Source: Strix aluco (taxonomy: Eukaryota > Chordata > Aves > Strigiformes > Strigidae). Taken from it: DNA of 64,000 bases. The notes under the pieces were generated by a model, which saw only the letters and a list, made by a program, of their open reading frames with translations, had not been told where the DNA came from and ran no database searches. Position 1 is the first letter of the stretch, and each line of letters opens with the position of its first letter. The stretch covers positions 13,114,920 through 13,178,919 of the forward strand of contig NC_133938.1 of NCBI RefSeq assembly GCF_031877795.1, given 5' to 3'. Positions 26,301 to 37,542 of the stretch are shown piece after piece. The position numbers and the translations under genes are program-made.

Positions 26301-29300
26301 TTAAAAAAAACTCAGTAAGAACTACTTTATGAACACACTGTCAGGAAAAAGTTAATTTCAATAGTGAGTAGTACATTTTATTTTTATAATTTATTATCGG
26401 GATATTTTTCCTGGTTCAGCTGCCTGCCAATCATTCACCTTCAATTTAAGGACAGACTCTTTAGATGTATCTAATGCATGCATACATTGGTTTCTGACCA
26501 ATGAAAACTGACTTCTGTATTTCTATTTTTAATTTTTGGGCCCATTTCTGATCCAAAATTGTACTTTACCTTTCCAAAATGCATCTTACCAAGTAGTTCT
26601 TACTTTAATGAGTTGTATAGTATAGGATTTGTTTACTAACCTTCCCACTATGTCCTTTCAGATTATTAATATTCTCAAAGGTGATGCTGGAATAAATTTG
26701 AATCACATTTCCATTAACTGCAGCAAAAAGATGGCCTCTGTTACTGAATGAACACTGCAAAAAGAACATAACCACCCATTACTGTAGATGCAGTGGACAA
26801 AAACTTTCATGCATTGAATTCCAATTACATCATCTAACATCAAACTGCTACACAAAAAGAAAACTCCGTAGCACAATTAGTCTCTTACCGCTTTCTTGAT
26901 TGGTGGTTTCCCCTGTAAAATTCAGTCCTTGAATATTTCTGAGCAAACTACCCCTTGTGTTGCTTCCCAGGTCCACAGTTATGCATCAGCCTCCAGGCTT
27001 ATTTTCTGATAGTCAGAATCCTTTTCTCTATGCTTTGATATCCTAAATCCTACTAGGATCTATTGGAGAGGTTTCTATCTTCCATCATGTTCTTCATCAC
27101 TCTGCTCCCTCTTAACTCCCCAATTTCAATTTTGCATCACTCCTTACCTCTCTACACTTTCTCACAGAAAACTCCTTGAAAACATGCATGTCCTCATGCA
27201 GTAGGCTTATAAATCGTAGTTTGTCAGAAAACCCAACCAAACAGAAAAGGCCAGTGGGATGAAGTGATACTGTGTATGCTTCCTCCTGATATTCTTTATA
27301 CAGCTCCAAAGTGCTGAAAGAGAAAACCATTGCACAGTATGGAATAGTACAAACTCCCTGTGCACGCTTGACAGGACGTTATCTGACCCGGCAAGGACAC
27401 CTGCAGCTACAATGTGATCCTGCCTTGTCCTTGAGGACATATGTTGTCATTCAGTTAAGTAATGATCACACACAGATGTTAAGGGAAACAAGGGCAAATC
27501 TAAACTTTCTGGTTCACAAAGAAGGTGTGGAAGGTGCAAGAGCAAATACTTGTTTGCTGCAATATAATGAAGAAGGTAAACAAACCGCTGATTGCAAACA
27601 CACACAAACATCTCTTCTGAGATTTGTTTTTCTGCCCCTCTTCCTCCAAAGAACCTTAAAAACTGGAGTAATTTTGCTTAAGAACTATGGTATGAAGCAG
27701 GAGATGGGACAACAGTATCTTAAGACAAAGCTGAATGAAATATTCCTGAAGATCTTTTTTTCCAAAACACATTAGAAGTCTGACACTTAATGGCTTAATA
27801 GAAAAGGCTTTAGATTCTTTTGGCACTGGTTTTAAAGGTATTGCATATTTACACTCCCCAAAGCATGTCAGTAAGACCATTTACATCCCACACCACACAT
27901 GAATTTTACTAGAACACCAATCTAATTCATATGACATTGCTGCTGTTGTCTGCTAAATACAATATACAACAAAACAAACAGAAACAACTCTTTACTTTGT
28001 CTTGTAATTCCAGATGCGGACAGATCTATCCAGGGAACAAGTAGCAAGAATGGGTTTCCAAATACAGATGTCCAGACCAGTGATTGAAGCAGAATGCAGT
28101 GGGAAATTCAGATACGCAAAATAAGCTGCCTTCTCCTAAGAAGCAAAAAGAACATAAAAAAAATCACAAATATTTCACCGCAGGCAGTAAGTCAAGTAAG
28201 AAATCTATCATGGCTCTTTGCATACAGTAACCAAATAGATTTGAGGAAACCACTTAATCCTCTCACTGCCCCGGTCTGAACATACACAATGTTAAAAACA
28301 TAACAATGTTAGTATCAGTTTTAACTTTATAATTAATAATCATGAAAAGTGATGCAGGGAAGATGTAGGCTCCACAGTTTTCATACACTAGTGAGAGCAG
28401 AACATAATTATAAGTGACCAAAGAAATGCAAGTCAATAAATAAAACTGGGCCTACAAGAATTCAGTTAAGACCATCTGGTCAGACAGACATTTAAAAATA
28501 ATCAAGTGCTGAGTGATAAGCAACTTAACCAGGATGTTTAGCTAGTATATGCTGGAAGTGAAGCACCAATAAAATTTTAGGCTGCATGCAGAAAAAGGAC
28601 GCGTAACTACAAAACCCTTTCCTGTAAAGATCTTCCCATACGCCTGTACACAGGTTAGGTATTTAACTCCATACAAGTCTATTTCATGATAATACATCTA
28701 TCTCTTGTCTTTATATTATTTAATTCCTTTAGAGTAGGGAATGTTTTTCATTATGTTTGTCCTTCACAAAGAGGTTTCACTTCTAACTTTGACTTTAACA
28801 ACTATTATTTTAGAGTAACATGAGGCTGTTCCAGCTTTATCGTGGCATTAAAGTTTCTGCATTCTACAGTGGAGCATAAACAACTGGTTACATTAAGAAC
28901 CTCTCCATTAAAGCCTTACTTAAGTTGTTCAACAGTGACACACACCCTTAAACAGTCTTAACAGTGTCCTCTATCATTCTGCTGAATAACATCAGGTATT
29001 CATATGGAGGGATGCTTAAACAAGGGGCTACTGAAACACAGCTCTCAGAAGCATGCAGAGCACTTCATATCATGAGCTCTAAGGGTTCAGATGCTATTTG
29101 ATGGATTTTATGAGAATGCATCATAGAAGGAGACACTGAATAGCCTGTGCCATTACAATACTCCCTTTATTGGACATGATGGATGTGGAATGTGATAAGA
29201 TTACACTCACCTTCATAAGATCAGTGGAGAGCATAGTAAACATGTAAAGCTGATTTTTATTTGTGTTAACGACCATCGTTTCCTCAGAGGGGCTGAAGCA

Positions 29301-32300
29301 TATGCATATAATGTCCTGTCTGCCTGACTTTTTCGGCTCACTGCTGAACAGGTCCTGAGGAAGCTGCACAAGAAATGCATCCCATGGGATATTCCAGGTC
29401 TCCATGTATTAGTAGTAGGCACGGACACACACACAAACTTTTGCTGTAATGCTACTCTAATAAGCATATTCATAATATCAGTAAGACAACTTGGATATTT
29501 ACTAGTACATAACTACTGCAAGGCAGGGAATAGAGGACAACATAACCTAACTGTATATATAGCATTAACAGCTATATTAACAGGTATCAGAGGACATTTC
29601 AGCAGTAAACTTAAGTACTGCATTAAAGAAAAATTAAAATGGTAGCAGAAAAACATAAGAGAAAAAAACCTAGCAAGTGTCAGAATGAAAACTGCTTGAA
29701 AATTGTGATCTCAGAATAAAGGTTCTTTGTAGTGTATCATTCAGGTTGATAACAGTCTTATTACAGGGTCTTGTGCATAGGGCAGAACTGACCTTTTAGG
29801 GCCAGAGTATGAAGGCTTGACATGGTCATCAGAGTTAAATGTTCTTATTCAGAGACTGCAGTAAGTCAATGCATACAGCTCGCTATAGAACAGTTAGAAA
29901 TCATACTAGATTACTTAAGAGTGCACAAGTCCCATGACAATAGCTATCATGTAATAAATATCTGAGGGGAGAAAAGTTTTGTCTTGGAAAAAAACTAGCA
30001 ACATAGTTCTCCAAAACTGATGTAGACTACTTCTTAGCTCCAAGTCTCCATAAATAAAAGTTTCTTAAAGGTTTCCTGAAGTTTAGCATCTTCAAAGCAC
30101 ATTTTACATGTGTGAACGCAGAGATACCTTGCAGAACGACATCTGCCACTGACTTTCAGTGTGACCTCTGGCAGCTCCCTTCCTTTTGACTCACCAGACA
30201 GTTAGCTAATGTTTACAATGTAATTTAGAGATGTATTAAAAATTATTATTAATAACTGAATTGGAAGCACTCCCACCCCTCTAAAACAGGCCTCTGCTGC
30301 TTAATTGCTTGGAAAAGCTTTTTTCTCCCTACCCAGATTTCTTGACTCTCCTTGTAGACTTCCTTTTCCTTGGTCTTCTCAAACAGAAGAACAACTCCTG
30401 GGCTAGATGAACATGCAAAGCCTTTGGAATAAGCTGCAACTGCAGATATTTGAGGCAAAGAGTCCTTTTGTGAACTATTATCTTCAGAGGCCAGTCCACT
30501 AGAAACATCAGAAGAACTGCAAGCAGGAAATGCATAAAGACTTAAGAATAAAGAAGGACAAAACAAAAAATGTTTATCAGAAGCAATCAAGATATTATAA
30601 CCCATGCATAAACTGGACAAAAAGGAAATAAGTGAACAGCCTGCAACTAATCCGCATGCACAATCATGAAACTATTAGCAATAGCATTTAACAGATTTAC
30701 CTCTCATATTCATTTGTTGTTACATCTTCTTCTAGTTCCCTGGGTGGTTTTTTGTACTCTACACTTGTCTCCCAGTGCAACTTTCCAGTTTCAAACAAGA
30801 AAAGCTTGCCTGTGTCGGTGCCACATATAACTTCCTCCTCGGACAGCCAGGCATGGCACAAGTAGTTTTGTGGCTCTCCCTTTTGTAAATTCATCTGCTT
30901 CAAAGTTCCTTCACTGTACTTAAAAAGTTTAAAAAAGCCATTTCCAGTGATACAAACCTGTGCGTTGTCTTGAGGACTAAAGCTCACCTATGGAACAAAA
31001 GAGAGAAATTATTTTATACAACTATGTTCACAAATAAGCAAGTATTATACCTGTTCTGAAGACTTTCAGTACCAGATACAGGAAAACAAACAAAGGAAGA
31101 AGGTTCATAGAAACATACAGGAATACGGAAGAGACTAAGAAATACCCACCATAACTAAATATTGCCATTTTCCCCCCCTCAAAACTGAGTATATCAATTT
31201 TACAGAATGCTACAAATACATTAACCCTATTAAGCCAAGATGCTATGTGAATCACAATGCAATACTGAAGAGAAAGTTGTTTCTGCCCTTCAGAATTAAA
31301 TGACAAAAGGCCAAAACACCTCTTTACTGCTGATTAGCAAGTTTTCTGGTACCAACCTTTCTGAAAAAGTGGGACCATTCATTCTTAAAGGCCAGCAATA
31401 AATTCTGTATTTCTATATTTCAGGCAAATATTGCCCACTACGCATATTAATTCACATAATTAGGTTTTATTTGTGAAAATAGTGGAATAGCCATCTCAAT
31501 ACCTAACATGAAGGATAGCAGGGTTAGTTAGACCTCATTTTTCATGCTTAATGGGACTTCAGACAGCAGTTGTCTTTACAATCACCCTACTTTCTTTAGG
31601 AATTGAGCTCATGAAGTCAGTCGTTCACCCAACCTCTGTGTGTAGCTGTATCCAGGAAAAAATGGCAGCTAGGGTCCAACCAACCCATGTACTGGAAGCT
31701 TCTTACCTACCTGCAAGAAAGATACTAAAAAAGGGTACCCAAAGCAGGATGCAGGAATAGTTTGAGTGCCACCAGTCTGCTCCTAGCCACTCTTCCTGGG
31801 CTACTCCTCTGATCTGCACATAGAACAGACTGCAGGAGGGAAAAGGTGCACAAGCATGTCGAGAACTTCCAAGATGTGTGTTACACCTACTGAGCACAGC
31901 CAATATATTTAATGAATGTTTCTGCAGGGGCACAGGGGACACATTGCACACTCACTGGCTAGTTGTACTGGCCCCATACTGTAGATCTCATGTGATATAC
32001 GAGAATCTCATGTGATACAAGAGGTATGGACACGTCCATTATGGGTCAGAGCAAAAATGTATCTAGCCCAGTGTCCTATTGCTGAGGAAGGCCAACAGCA
32101 GACGCCAAGAAAGGCCACAGAAACTAGCTAAAATCTACAGTGTGGAGCCCTCTCCTCCCTCTCTTGCCCTGGACAGAAGCCACATGGCCGCAGGAAAGCG
32201 AGCTGTGCACATATCCTGCAGACTGAACCCAGGTGCTACCTGGCACCCAGTACTTGCTGAATGAAGTTTGATCCTTTGATCCAACTTTTTGTAATAGTGC

Positions 32301-33011
32301 AATAGGCTCCCAAAGAACCAGTCAACTGTGAATCAAAATGTTAAAAATAAGCCGCAGAGACGCTGGCACAGCTCGGTTTTGGGGGCCGGCGTGTGCACCC
32401 CCCTACCCTGGCAAGGCCGGGGGGGCCGAATGGGCCGGGGCTGCCGTGGCGGGCGGCCCTTACCTGGCAGACGCCGCTGTCCGGCGCCTCGACGCGCACC
32501 GCCGCCATCAGCCGCTGCTGCTCCCACAGCCAGTAGGTGAGGTGCCCCTCGGGGGGGGCCGTGGTGGCCGCCAGGTACCGGCAGTCGGGGGAGAAGGCCA
32601 GGGACACCGCCTCCCGCGCCGGCAGCCTGGCGGCGGCCAGCGTCCTCCGCCGCCGCGCCGGCCCCGACGACAGCTCATAGACCGTCAGGACCGGCTGCTC
32701 CGCCACCGCCTCCGAGACAGCCAGGTACCGCCGGTTGGGGCTGACGGCCAGCGCCTGCACGCCCCGGCTCTTCTCCGTGCCTGCGGGGAGGAGATGGGTC
32801 AGGGCGGGCGGGGGCCGGGCCTGGGACCGGGGCCGGGGCCGGGACAGGGGCCACCTGGGATGAACTTGTGCCATTTCTGCTCGAGGTGGAGCCGGAGGCA
32901 GCCCGCCCCCGCCGCGTGCAGCACGACCTGCTCCTCCAGGAAGCAGAGGCCGCCGCCCACCCGCGGCCGGCAGCCGAAGACGGCCACAGGCTTCACCACC
33001 ACCGTCGACAT
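9236..33011 (-). CDS. CFAP57: CFAP57 (WDR65), cilia and flagella associated protein 57, 22 coding exons
   Basis: The spliced minus-strand frame gives 1239 residues (human about 1250) and matches CFAP57 along its length, from [13 protein letters not shown] to a stop at 9238-9236. The N-terminal half (about residues 1-690) is WD40-repeat propeller sequence; the rest (about 690-1190) is long, charged coiled coil. CFAP57 is an axonemal protein linked to inner dynein arm and nexin-dynein regulatory complex assembly in motile cilia and sperm. The chosen ATG at 33011-33009 has A at -3 and matches the human start. An in-frame upstream ATG at 33122-33120 would add 37 Arg/Gly/Cys-rich residues and is judged less likely. 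All 22 exons join in frame with GT-AG introns; no frameshift or missing domain is seen. The gene shares a CpG-rich bidirectional promoter with EBNA1BP2. Confidence 0.97.
12380..12560 (-). mobile_element. Old diverged CR1-type LINE fragment in CFAP57 intron
   Basis: The plus strand reads agagctagaaggccgcc, then a block resembling the ancestral amniote CR1 tail (ctgacagaagtttgtctaaa and cttaaaagccccc) in the same order and spacing as in old CR1 copies seen across reptiles and birds. It is strongly diverged. The element's own sense is the minus strand, the same as CFAP57. Boundaries are approximate. Confidence 0.5.
12836..13408 (+). mobile_element. Solo LTR of an endogenous retrovirus, in CFAP57 intron
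   Basis: The unit starts with tgtctggtttcagctggg and ends with gggtttaaaccacaaca, so it has TG...CA termini and is about 573 bp. Inside are the expected LTR parts in plus orientation: a TATA box (TATATAAA, 13097-13104), a downstream initiation region, and an ATTAAA polyadenylation signal (13278-13283) followed by a pyrimidine-rich stretch. The overall pattern resembles an LTR family common in songbirds and other neoavian birds. No gag, pol or env sequence lies beside it, and I could not see a clear target-site duplication. It reads antisense to CFAP57. Confidence 0.82.
13097..13104 (+). promoter_or_regulatory. TATA box of the solo LTR
   Basis: An intact TATATAAA lies about 260 bp into the LTR and about 175 bp before its ATTAAA signal, the correct order for U3-R. 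If active, it would start transcription antisense to CFAP57 inside its largest intron. Confidence 0.6.
23826..33011 (-). CDS. CFAP57: CFAP57 exons 1-11: WD40 propeller region (exon map)
   Basis: Coding exons on the minus strand, in transcript order: 32855-33011, 32464-32780, 30701-30987, 30333-30516, 29211-29363, 27996-28135, 27148-27313, 26641-26754, 25941-26153, 25127-25300 and 23826-23987. They encode residues 1-689. WD-type signatures include [14 protein letters not shown] (exon 6), [14 protein letters not shown] (exon 9) and [14 protein letters not shown] (exon 11). Exons 1 and 2 are very GC-rich and lie in the CpG island; the others are AT-rich, typical for a bird gene of this length. 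The exon 8 donor is GTTAGT rather than GTRAG. A run of about 17 T on the minus strand precedes the exon 10 acceptor. Confidence 0.93.
32030..32110. repeat. Possible old CR1-like fragment in CFAP57 intron 2
   Basis: The stretch gggtcagagcaaaaatgtat followed by a tctagcccagtgtcc block resembles a phrase common in reptile and bird interspersed repeats (ggtcag..caaaggtccatctagccca). Only about 80 bp can be matched by eye, so the family and limits are uncertain. Confidence 0.3.
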
Positions 33012-33032
33012 CCTACGGCCGCTGCTGCCGCC

Positions 33033-33046
33033 GTCGCCGTGGCAAC
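33033..33046. promoter_or_regulatory. RFX X-box in the CFAP57 promoter
   Basis: The sequence GTCGCCGTGGCAAC fits the X-box consensus GTNRCC-N(0-3)-RGYAAC at every position, with a 2-base spacer. It ends 21 bp upstream of the CFAP57 ATG. RFX factors bind such sites to switch on ciliary genes, which suits CFAP57. Binding itself is inferred. Confidence 0.72.
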
Positions 33047-33062
33047 CGCGGCACCGGCACCC

Positions 33063-33101
33063 CCGGAAGCGGCGGCGGCGGCGCGCGCACGCGGCCGGAA
33101 G
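33063..33101 (+). promoter_or_regulatory. Two ETS/GABP-type motifs upstream of EBNA1BP2
   Basis: CCGGAAG occurs at 33063-33069 and 33095-33101, 32 bp apart and 52 and 20 bp before the EBNA1BP2 ATG. Paired CCGGAAG sites near the start are common in TATA-less housekeeping and ribosome-biogenesis promoters. Confidence 0.6.
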
Positions 33102-33120
33102 CGGCGGGAGCGGCGGCAGC

Positions 33121-36100
33121 ATGGCGCGGCGCGGGTCCCTCTCGGACTCCGACTCGGAGGACTCCTCCCTCTCGGACTCGGAGGTGAGCCGGTGGCCGGG
33201 CCGGGGCGCGGGCCCGGCCGTGAGGCCTCCCCCGGCAGGCGCCTGGTAGGGCCGCCCGGTGTCCCCGCCGGCGGCGCGGCCTGACGTCGCCCTCTCCGCA
33301 GCTCCAGGAGGCCTTCTCGAGGGGCGCGCTCAAGCCGGGGCTCAACGTGGTGCTGGAGGAGCGGCCGAAGCGGCGCAACGACGTGGTGAGCGGGGCCTGC
33401 GGGGCGGGACGGCGCCTCCCCGAGGTCCCCCAGCGCCGGGTGCGGGGCAGAGGAGCCCTCGCCGGGGCTGGGGCCGGGCAGGGCCGAGCTCCAGGGCCCC
33501 TGCACTGCTGTGGTGATTTGGGGTGTCGCCCAAGCGGCCTTGGAGGAGCAGCCCGCGGTGTGACCCGGGCATTGAGCCGGGCCGGCCGTGGGGAGGCGGT
33601 TCGGTGCGGCGGTGGGCAGAGCTGTGCTTCTTTCCCAGGACGGCCTGAAGCAGTGTCTGACCGAATTCAAGCAGCAGCTACCTTGGGTGGAAAGGCTGGA
33701 TGTGACCTCGAGCCAGGTCATGGACCCCGTCTCACAGAGTGCTGCGAACAAAGATGCTGTTGATCCTGAGAATGACTTCCAGAGAGAGATGAGCTTGTAA
33801 GTGGCAAAAAGATTTCTTGTAGGGTCCTGGCGTACTGCTGCGGGCTTGGAGTTGTGTTTCACAGGTGTGCTGCAGACTGCCACACTGGCTGTCAACGGTA
33901 TCATGTCACTCTTGGGCCATTTTTACATTGACAGCTCTGAATGTTTTCCAATTAATGCTATTGTACTTAACTTGCGACTGGAAATAATTTCCCTCCTTGC
34001 AGCAGATTTCCATCCCTTGCTGAACAGTTTTTTTAAAAAGCTCCTTGGTTGCAGCACTAAGGCTTTCATACAGGATACGGATTTTTCTTTATGGATTTGT
34101 TTTGGTGTTATTACAGTTCTCTTGTTTTGCCCTGCCTTTCATAATCCAACATATAAAGCTGTAACTGGAAACCAGATAAATGTGTATGTGCAAGATATAA
34201 GTGTTAATATTGTATTGGCACCTAAATTGATTTTAGTAGCACTGAATGCTTTAGGGCACAGCGTGTTGATATAATGGTATATCAGTGCTTGTTAGATCCC
34301 AGTATCAGCTAGCTTATGTGAGCTGGGAGATGCCCAGTGCCCCTGACAGAGTGCTGTCTCCCTAGTTACCGGCAGGCTCAGGCAGCGGTCCTGGAAGCCC
34401 TACCTAGATTGCGTAAGCTGCAAGTTCCTACTAGAAGGCCAGATGATTACTTTGCAGAGATGGCCAAATCAGACCAGCAGATGCAGAAGGTATGTGCGGT
34501 GAATAATGGCTTTCTTTCCTGTGTTATGTGTTGGTTTTAGCCTGTGTTGGGCATTAACTTTAAGGTGTAATGTGTGAATACTTATCTTCATCTCTTTGAC
34601 AAATGTCTGTGACAATGTTTGTGTTTGAAATTTTGTTTGTGGCAGGAAATTTCTTCCTTTTTAGGTATTTCAGTGCAATGTGAGGATTTCCATAATAGGT
34701 TGGAGCATAAAGTAGAAAAGCATGGCTTATATTCTGTTCTGAATGTATTTAATATTAAAAATTGAGACTTCTCTGTATGTTTGTGAACAAGTAGGGAACG
34801 AAAAAGATGTTTTCTATATCATGGAAGGGCTGTTGACTCTCTTCTAATAATGACAAGAAAGAAGCTGTTAAGTCTTTGACATACACCTGAGTAGACTGAC
34901 AAGATGTGTCAAGATACTCTTGTTTAGCAGTTCCATTAGAGCCCATTGTCTTGTCTCTGAGTTTTGTCTTTTTAACCATATTTTGGCTACAGATCAGTTC
35001 AGAAGTTTCTGTAATAACTGTTCCAGTCTTGAGTTGAAAGAACGTTCTGCCTTACAAAGTGTTACCTGATTGAGAGATATTTTTGTTTTTACACTCATTA
35101 ATAGTTCAAATAATTATTCATTTCAGGACTGTACAGCGATCATAAAATTCTCACATTTTCATTACTGATAAATTTTGTCTTTTCTATACTCTAATAAGAT
35201 TCGACAGAAGCTTAAGAGTAAACAGGAAGCAATGGAGAGGTCTGAGAAAGCGAAACAGCTCCGTGCAATGAGAAAATACGGAAAGAAGGTGAGGAGGAGC
35301 TACAAACGGGACCTATCTATGACAAGAATCTAGAGCCTGAGTGAGGAGCTTAGAAAGTGAGACCACAGGAGGCTGGCTAAAATATATAGAATCTGTCTGG
35401 TCTTCTGCCTAGCTGCTTTGAAGGAAGACAGAGCAAAAGATGGGATACCTTAAAAAAAAAAAGTATGGGACATTACAAGTAACAACACTAACATTCTGCT
35501 TTTAATCTCAGGTGCAAACTGAGATTCTGCAGAGGAGACAAAAGGAGAAAAAAAATATGTTGAATGCAGTCAAGAAATACCAGAAAGGTAAAGTTAACTT
35601 GTCTAAGAGAGCAAATGTGTAATGGGAATAGGGACGTGTGAGCAATGTAAGGTAGTGTGATGTGTGGTGTCAATCTGTAGTGCTGGGCAGTGAGCTTGAA
35701 AGGCTGCTGCTGTGCAGAGTCACATGCCAGTGGCAGTGAAAGTCGTCTCAAGTAGCTGTTCTTCAGGGAGGGTGACTTGTTGTGCTCACTTGCTTAGACT
35801 GAAAATTCGTATTTTCTGTGGTGGTAGCTGAGAAACTGTTATGTCTTCACTCTTGCAGGTCTCTCTGACAAGCTGGATTTTCTAGATGAAGAGCAGACAT
35901 CGTCTCAGGGGCATAAAAAAGGCGGTGCAAGTCAACAGATAAAGAAGGGGTGAGACCAGAAAAGAAATACATTTAAATGCAGAATCTCTGAGTATTTCAG
36001 TCTTTTAGGGGATCATTTTGTGGAACTAGAAAGCTGTTCTGATTAATGTTCATTAATATAAGTCTGAGGTGGCTTTCTGTCCCTAGAAAGGAGGAAAATT

Positions 36101-36843
36101 GTGTCCAGAATAGAACGGAGACCAAAATGTCCTAATTTCTGTCTCTTCAGTAAGAGGGGAAGAGTTTAGGATAGCTGATGGGAGTCCATCGGCAGATACA
36201 TGTGCCTTCTTGAGAGCTTCCTGAGGAAAGGAATATAGGTGGTGATGCTGTTCGGTTGTTTTTCAGACCAAATGCCAAAAGACGATACAAGAATCAGAAG
36301 TTTGGTTTTGGTGGGAAGAAGAAGGGCTCAAAGTGGAACACAAAGGAGAGTTTTAATGATGTATCAAGCTTCCGGTCAAAAGTGGCTCACAACAAAGGCC
36401 CGGGAAAAGCAGGAAGAGGAGGGAAAAAAGCCCTCAATGTAAGTTCAATGTTGTATGCAAATTCTCCTGGTTGGCTGGGAAGCCAGCCCTGGTCTGGGAG
36501 GGAGAGCTGAGTACATGATGGGTGGCTCCAGCATCTGGAAGTTACAGTGTCTGTCTTTGGGAGTCGAACATAATTCAGTTGCAGACAGAGTTGAGGACAG
36601 TGGTTCGGTGTCTGAGCAGGGGAATGAGTGAGGGAGTTAGCAAGTACTGTTTGTTGCTACCTGTGTCCCAAAACCTCCCTCTCCAGAGGTACTGACAAAT
36701 ATCTTCTCCTTGGTATCCTCCCCAAGCTATAGAGCTAGAATAAAGATTGAAGACACGAAAGTAAAGATCTGAATCTGTCCTTTCTTTTGCAGAAGAGACC
36801 TGGAAAGAGAGCAAGGCAGAAAATGAAGAGCCGAGGGCGATAA
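33121..36843 (+). CDS. EBNA1BP2: EBNA1BP2 (EBP2), nucleolar 60S ribosome assembly factor, 9 exons
   Basis: Exons 33121-33183, 33302-33385, 33639-33796, 34366-34489, 35199-35288, 35512-35587, 35859-35949, 36267-36438 and 36793-36843 join in frame to 302 residues (human 306). The protein starts MARRGSLSDSDSEDSS, an acidic Ser/Asp N-terminus, followed by the conserved Ebp2 core: LKPGLNVVLEE, DFQREMSFYRQAQAAVL and DYFAEMAKSDQQMQK. A Lys/Arg-rich coiled-coil stretch and the hallmark RRYKNQKFGFGGKKKGSKWN come next, and a basic tail ends in the nucleolar-type KRPGKRARQKMKSRGR. EBP2 acts in the nucleolus in pre-27S rRNA processing and 60S assembly. All introns are short and GT-AG. I looked for intronic box C/D or H/ACA snoRNAs and saw none I could support. 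Confidence 0.97.
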
Positions 36844-37052
36844 GAGGACTGTGCTCCCCCGTGGGGTTCCTGTGTTTCTGTGTGTTGCAAGATGTGTTTG
36901 TGCTGTCATCAAGCAGCTAATGGTGGAGCAAGCTGGATGCTTCCAAGTGGCAAGAAAAAAAAGTCAGTGGATAGTGCCTTATCACTAATTTCTTCTTACT
37001 GTCAGTTTTGTTGAAGGATTGTTTTCTACTTAAACCTTTGGTGTGTAAGCAC

Positions 37053-37058
37053 ATTAAA
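37053..37058 (+). terminator. EBNA1BP2: EBNA1BP2 polyadenylation signal (ATTAAA)
   Basis: ATTAAA lies about 210 bp after the EBNA1BP2 stop codon, followed by a GT-rich stretch (gatgtctgattcatgttt) suitable as a downstream element. It is the most likely end of the mRNA and leaves about 260 bp to the opposing CFAP144 signal. Confidence 0.65.
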
Positions 37059-37318
37059 TGGTTTGCACAGAACGATGTCTGATTCATGTTTAGCTGTGTT
37101 ATGAGTGATGGCCAAAGCCTGCCCTTTGTTCCCTTCGCTCTGACAGCTTTCTCCACAGCTACTGTTGACATGTTCTTGGTGAACTTGAGTTCTGGGTCAC
37201 GTTGCCGATGTCAAAATAAGAAGTCTGAAGCCTGTCAAGATGTTAAAGTGGTTTTTAGACTATTTATATAGATGGGTTTATATAGCAGTGAGACAAATGC
37301 AGCAATCTTATAAATAGG

Positions 37319-37324
37319 TTTATT
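37319..37324 (-). terminator. CFAP144: Candidate CFAP144 polyadenylation signal (AATAAA)
   Basis: The minus strand reads AATAAA about 220 bp after the CFAP144 stop codon at 37545-37543. With the EBNA1BP2 signal at 37053 this makes a tight convergent gene end. Confidence 0.55.
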
Positions 37325-37542
37325 TCTGTAACTATTGTCAGGCTGTAAATCTGGACGGACTGAGGTTCTCTCTTCTCTTTTCTCACTATCTTCTCTTGCC
37401 AGAAATCTACCAGACTCTCCTAATAACAAGCAAGGCCTAACACATTAGATGTCATTAACTGCTTCTATGTAAGTTGTGTGGCTTTGCCACTCTACTACTG
37501 CAGGTTCTCCGACTGCTCCTCCCCGTGCCCCATGGCAGCCAT

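Larger units (their letters stand above)
33012..33120. promoter_or_regulatory. Bidirectional promoter CFAP57 / EBNA1BP2
   Basis: Only 109 bp separate the two start codons, so both 5' UTRs and the core promoter elements must lie in this stretch or extend into the opposite gene's first exon. No TATA box is visible. The segment carries one X-box and two ETS-type motifs, described separately. Confidence 0.85.
32380..33640. promoter_or_regulatory. CpG island over the CFAP57/EBNA1BP2 divergent promoter
   Basis: The sequence is very GC-rich with frequent CpG. It spans CFAP57 exons 1-2, the shared promoter and EBNA1BP2 exons 1-2, and falls off sharply into AT-rich DNA on both sides (before about 32380 and after about 33640). 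Confidence 0.85.

Noticed and set aside
32338-33904. Several long frames (100-300 codons) across the CpG island on both strands
   Set aside because: They are composition shadows of CFAP57 exons 1-2 and EBNA1BP2 exons 1-3, with Arg/Pro/Ala-rich low-complexity translations.
33797-36792. snoRNAs hosted in EBNA1BP2 introns
   Set aside because: Ribosome-factor genes often host snoRNAs, but I could not find a paired C box (RTGATGA) and D box (CTGA) with terminal stem, or a convincing H/ACA fold, in any intron.
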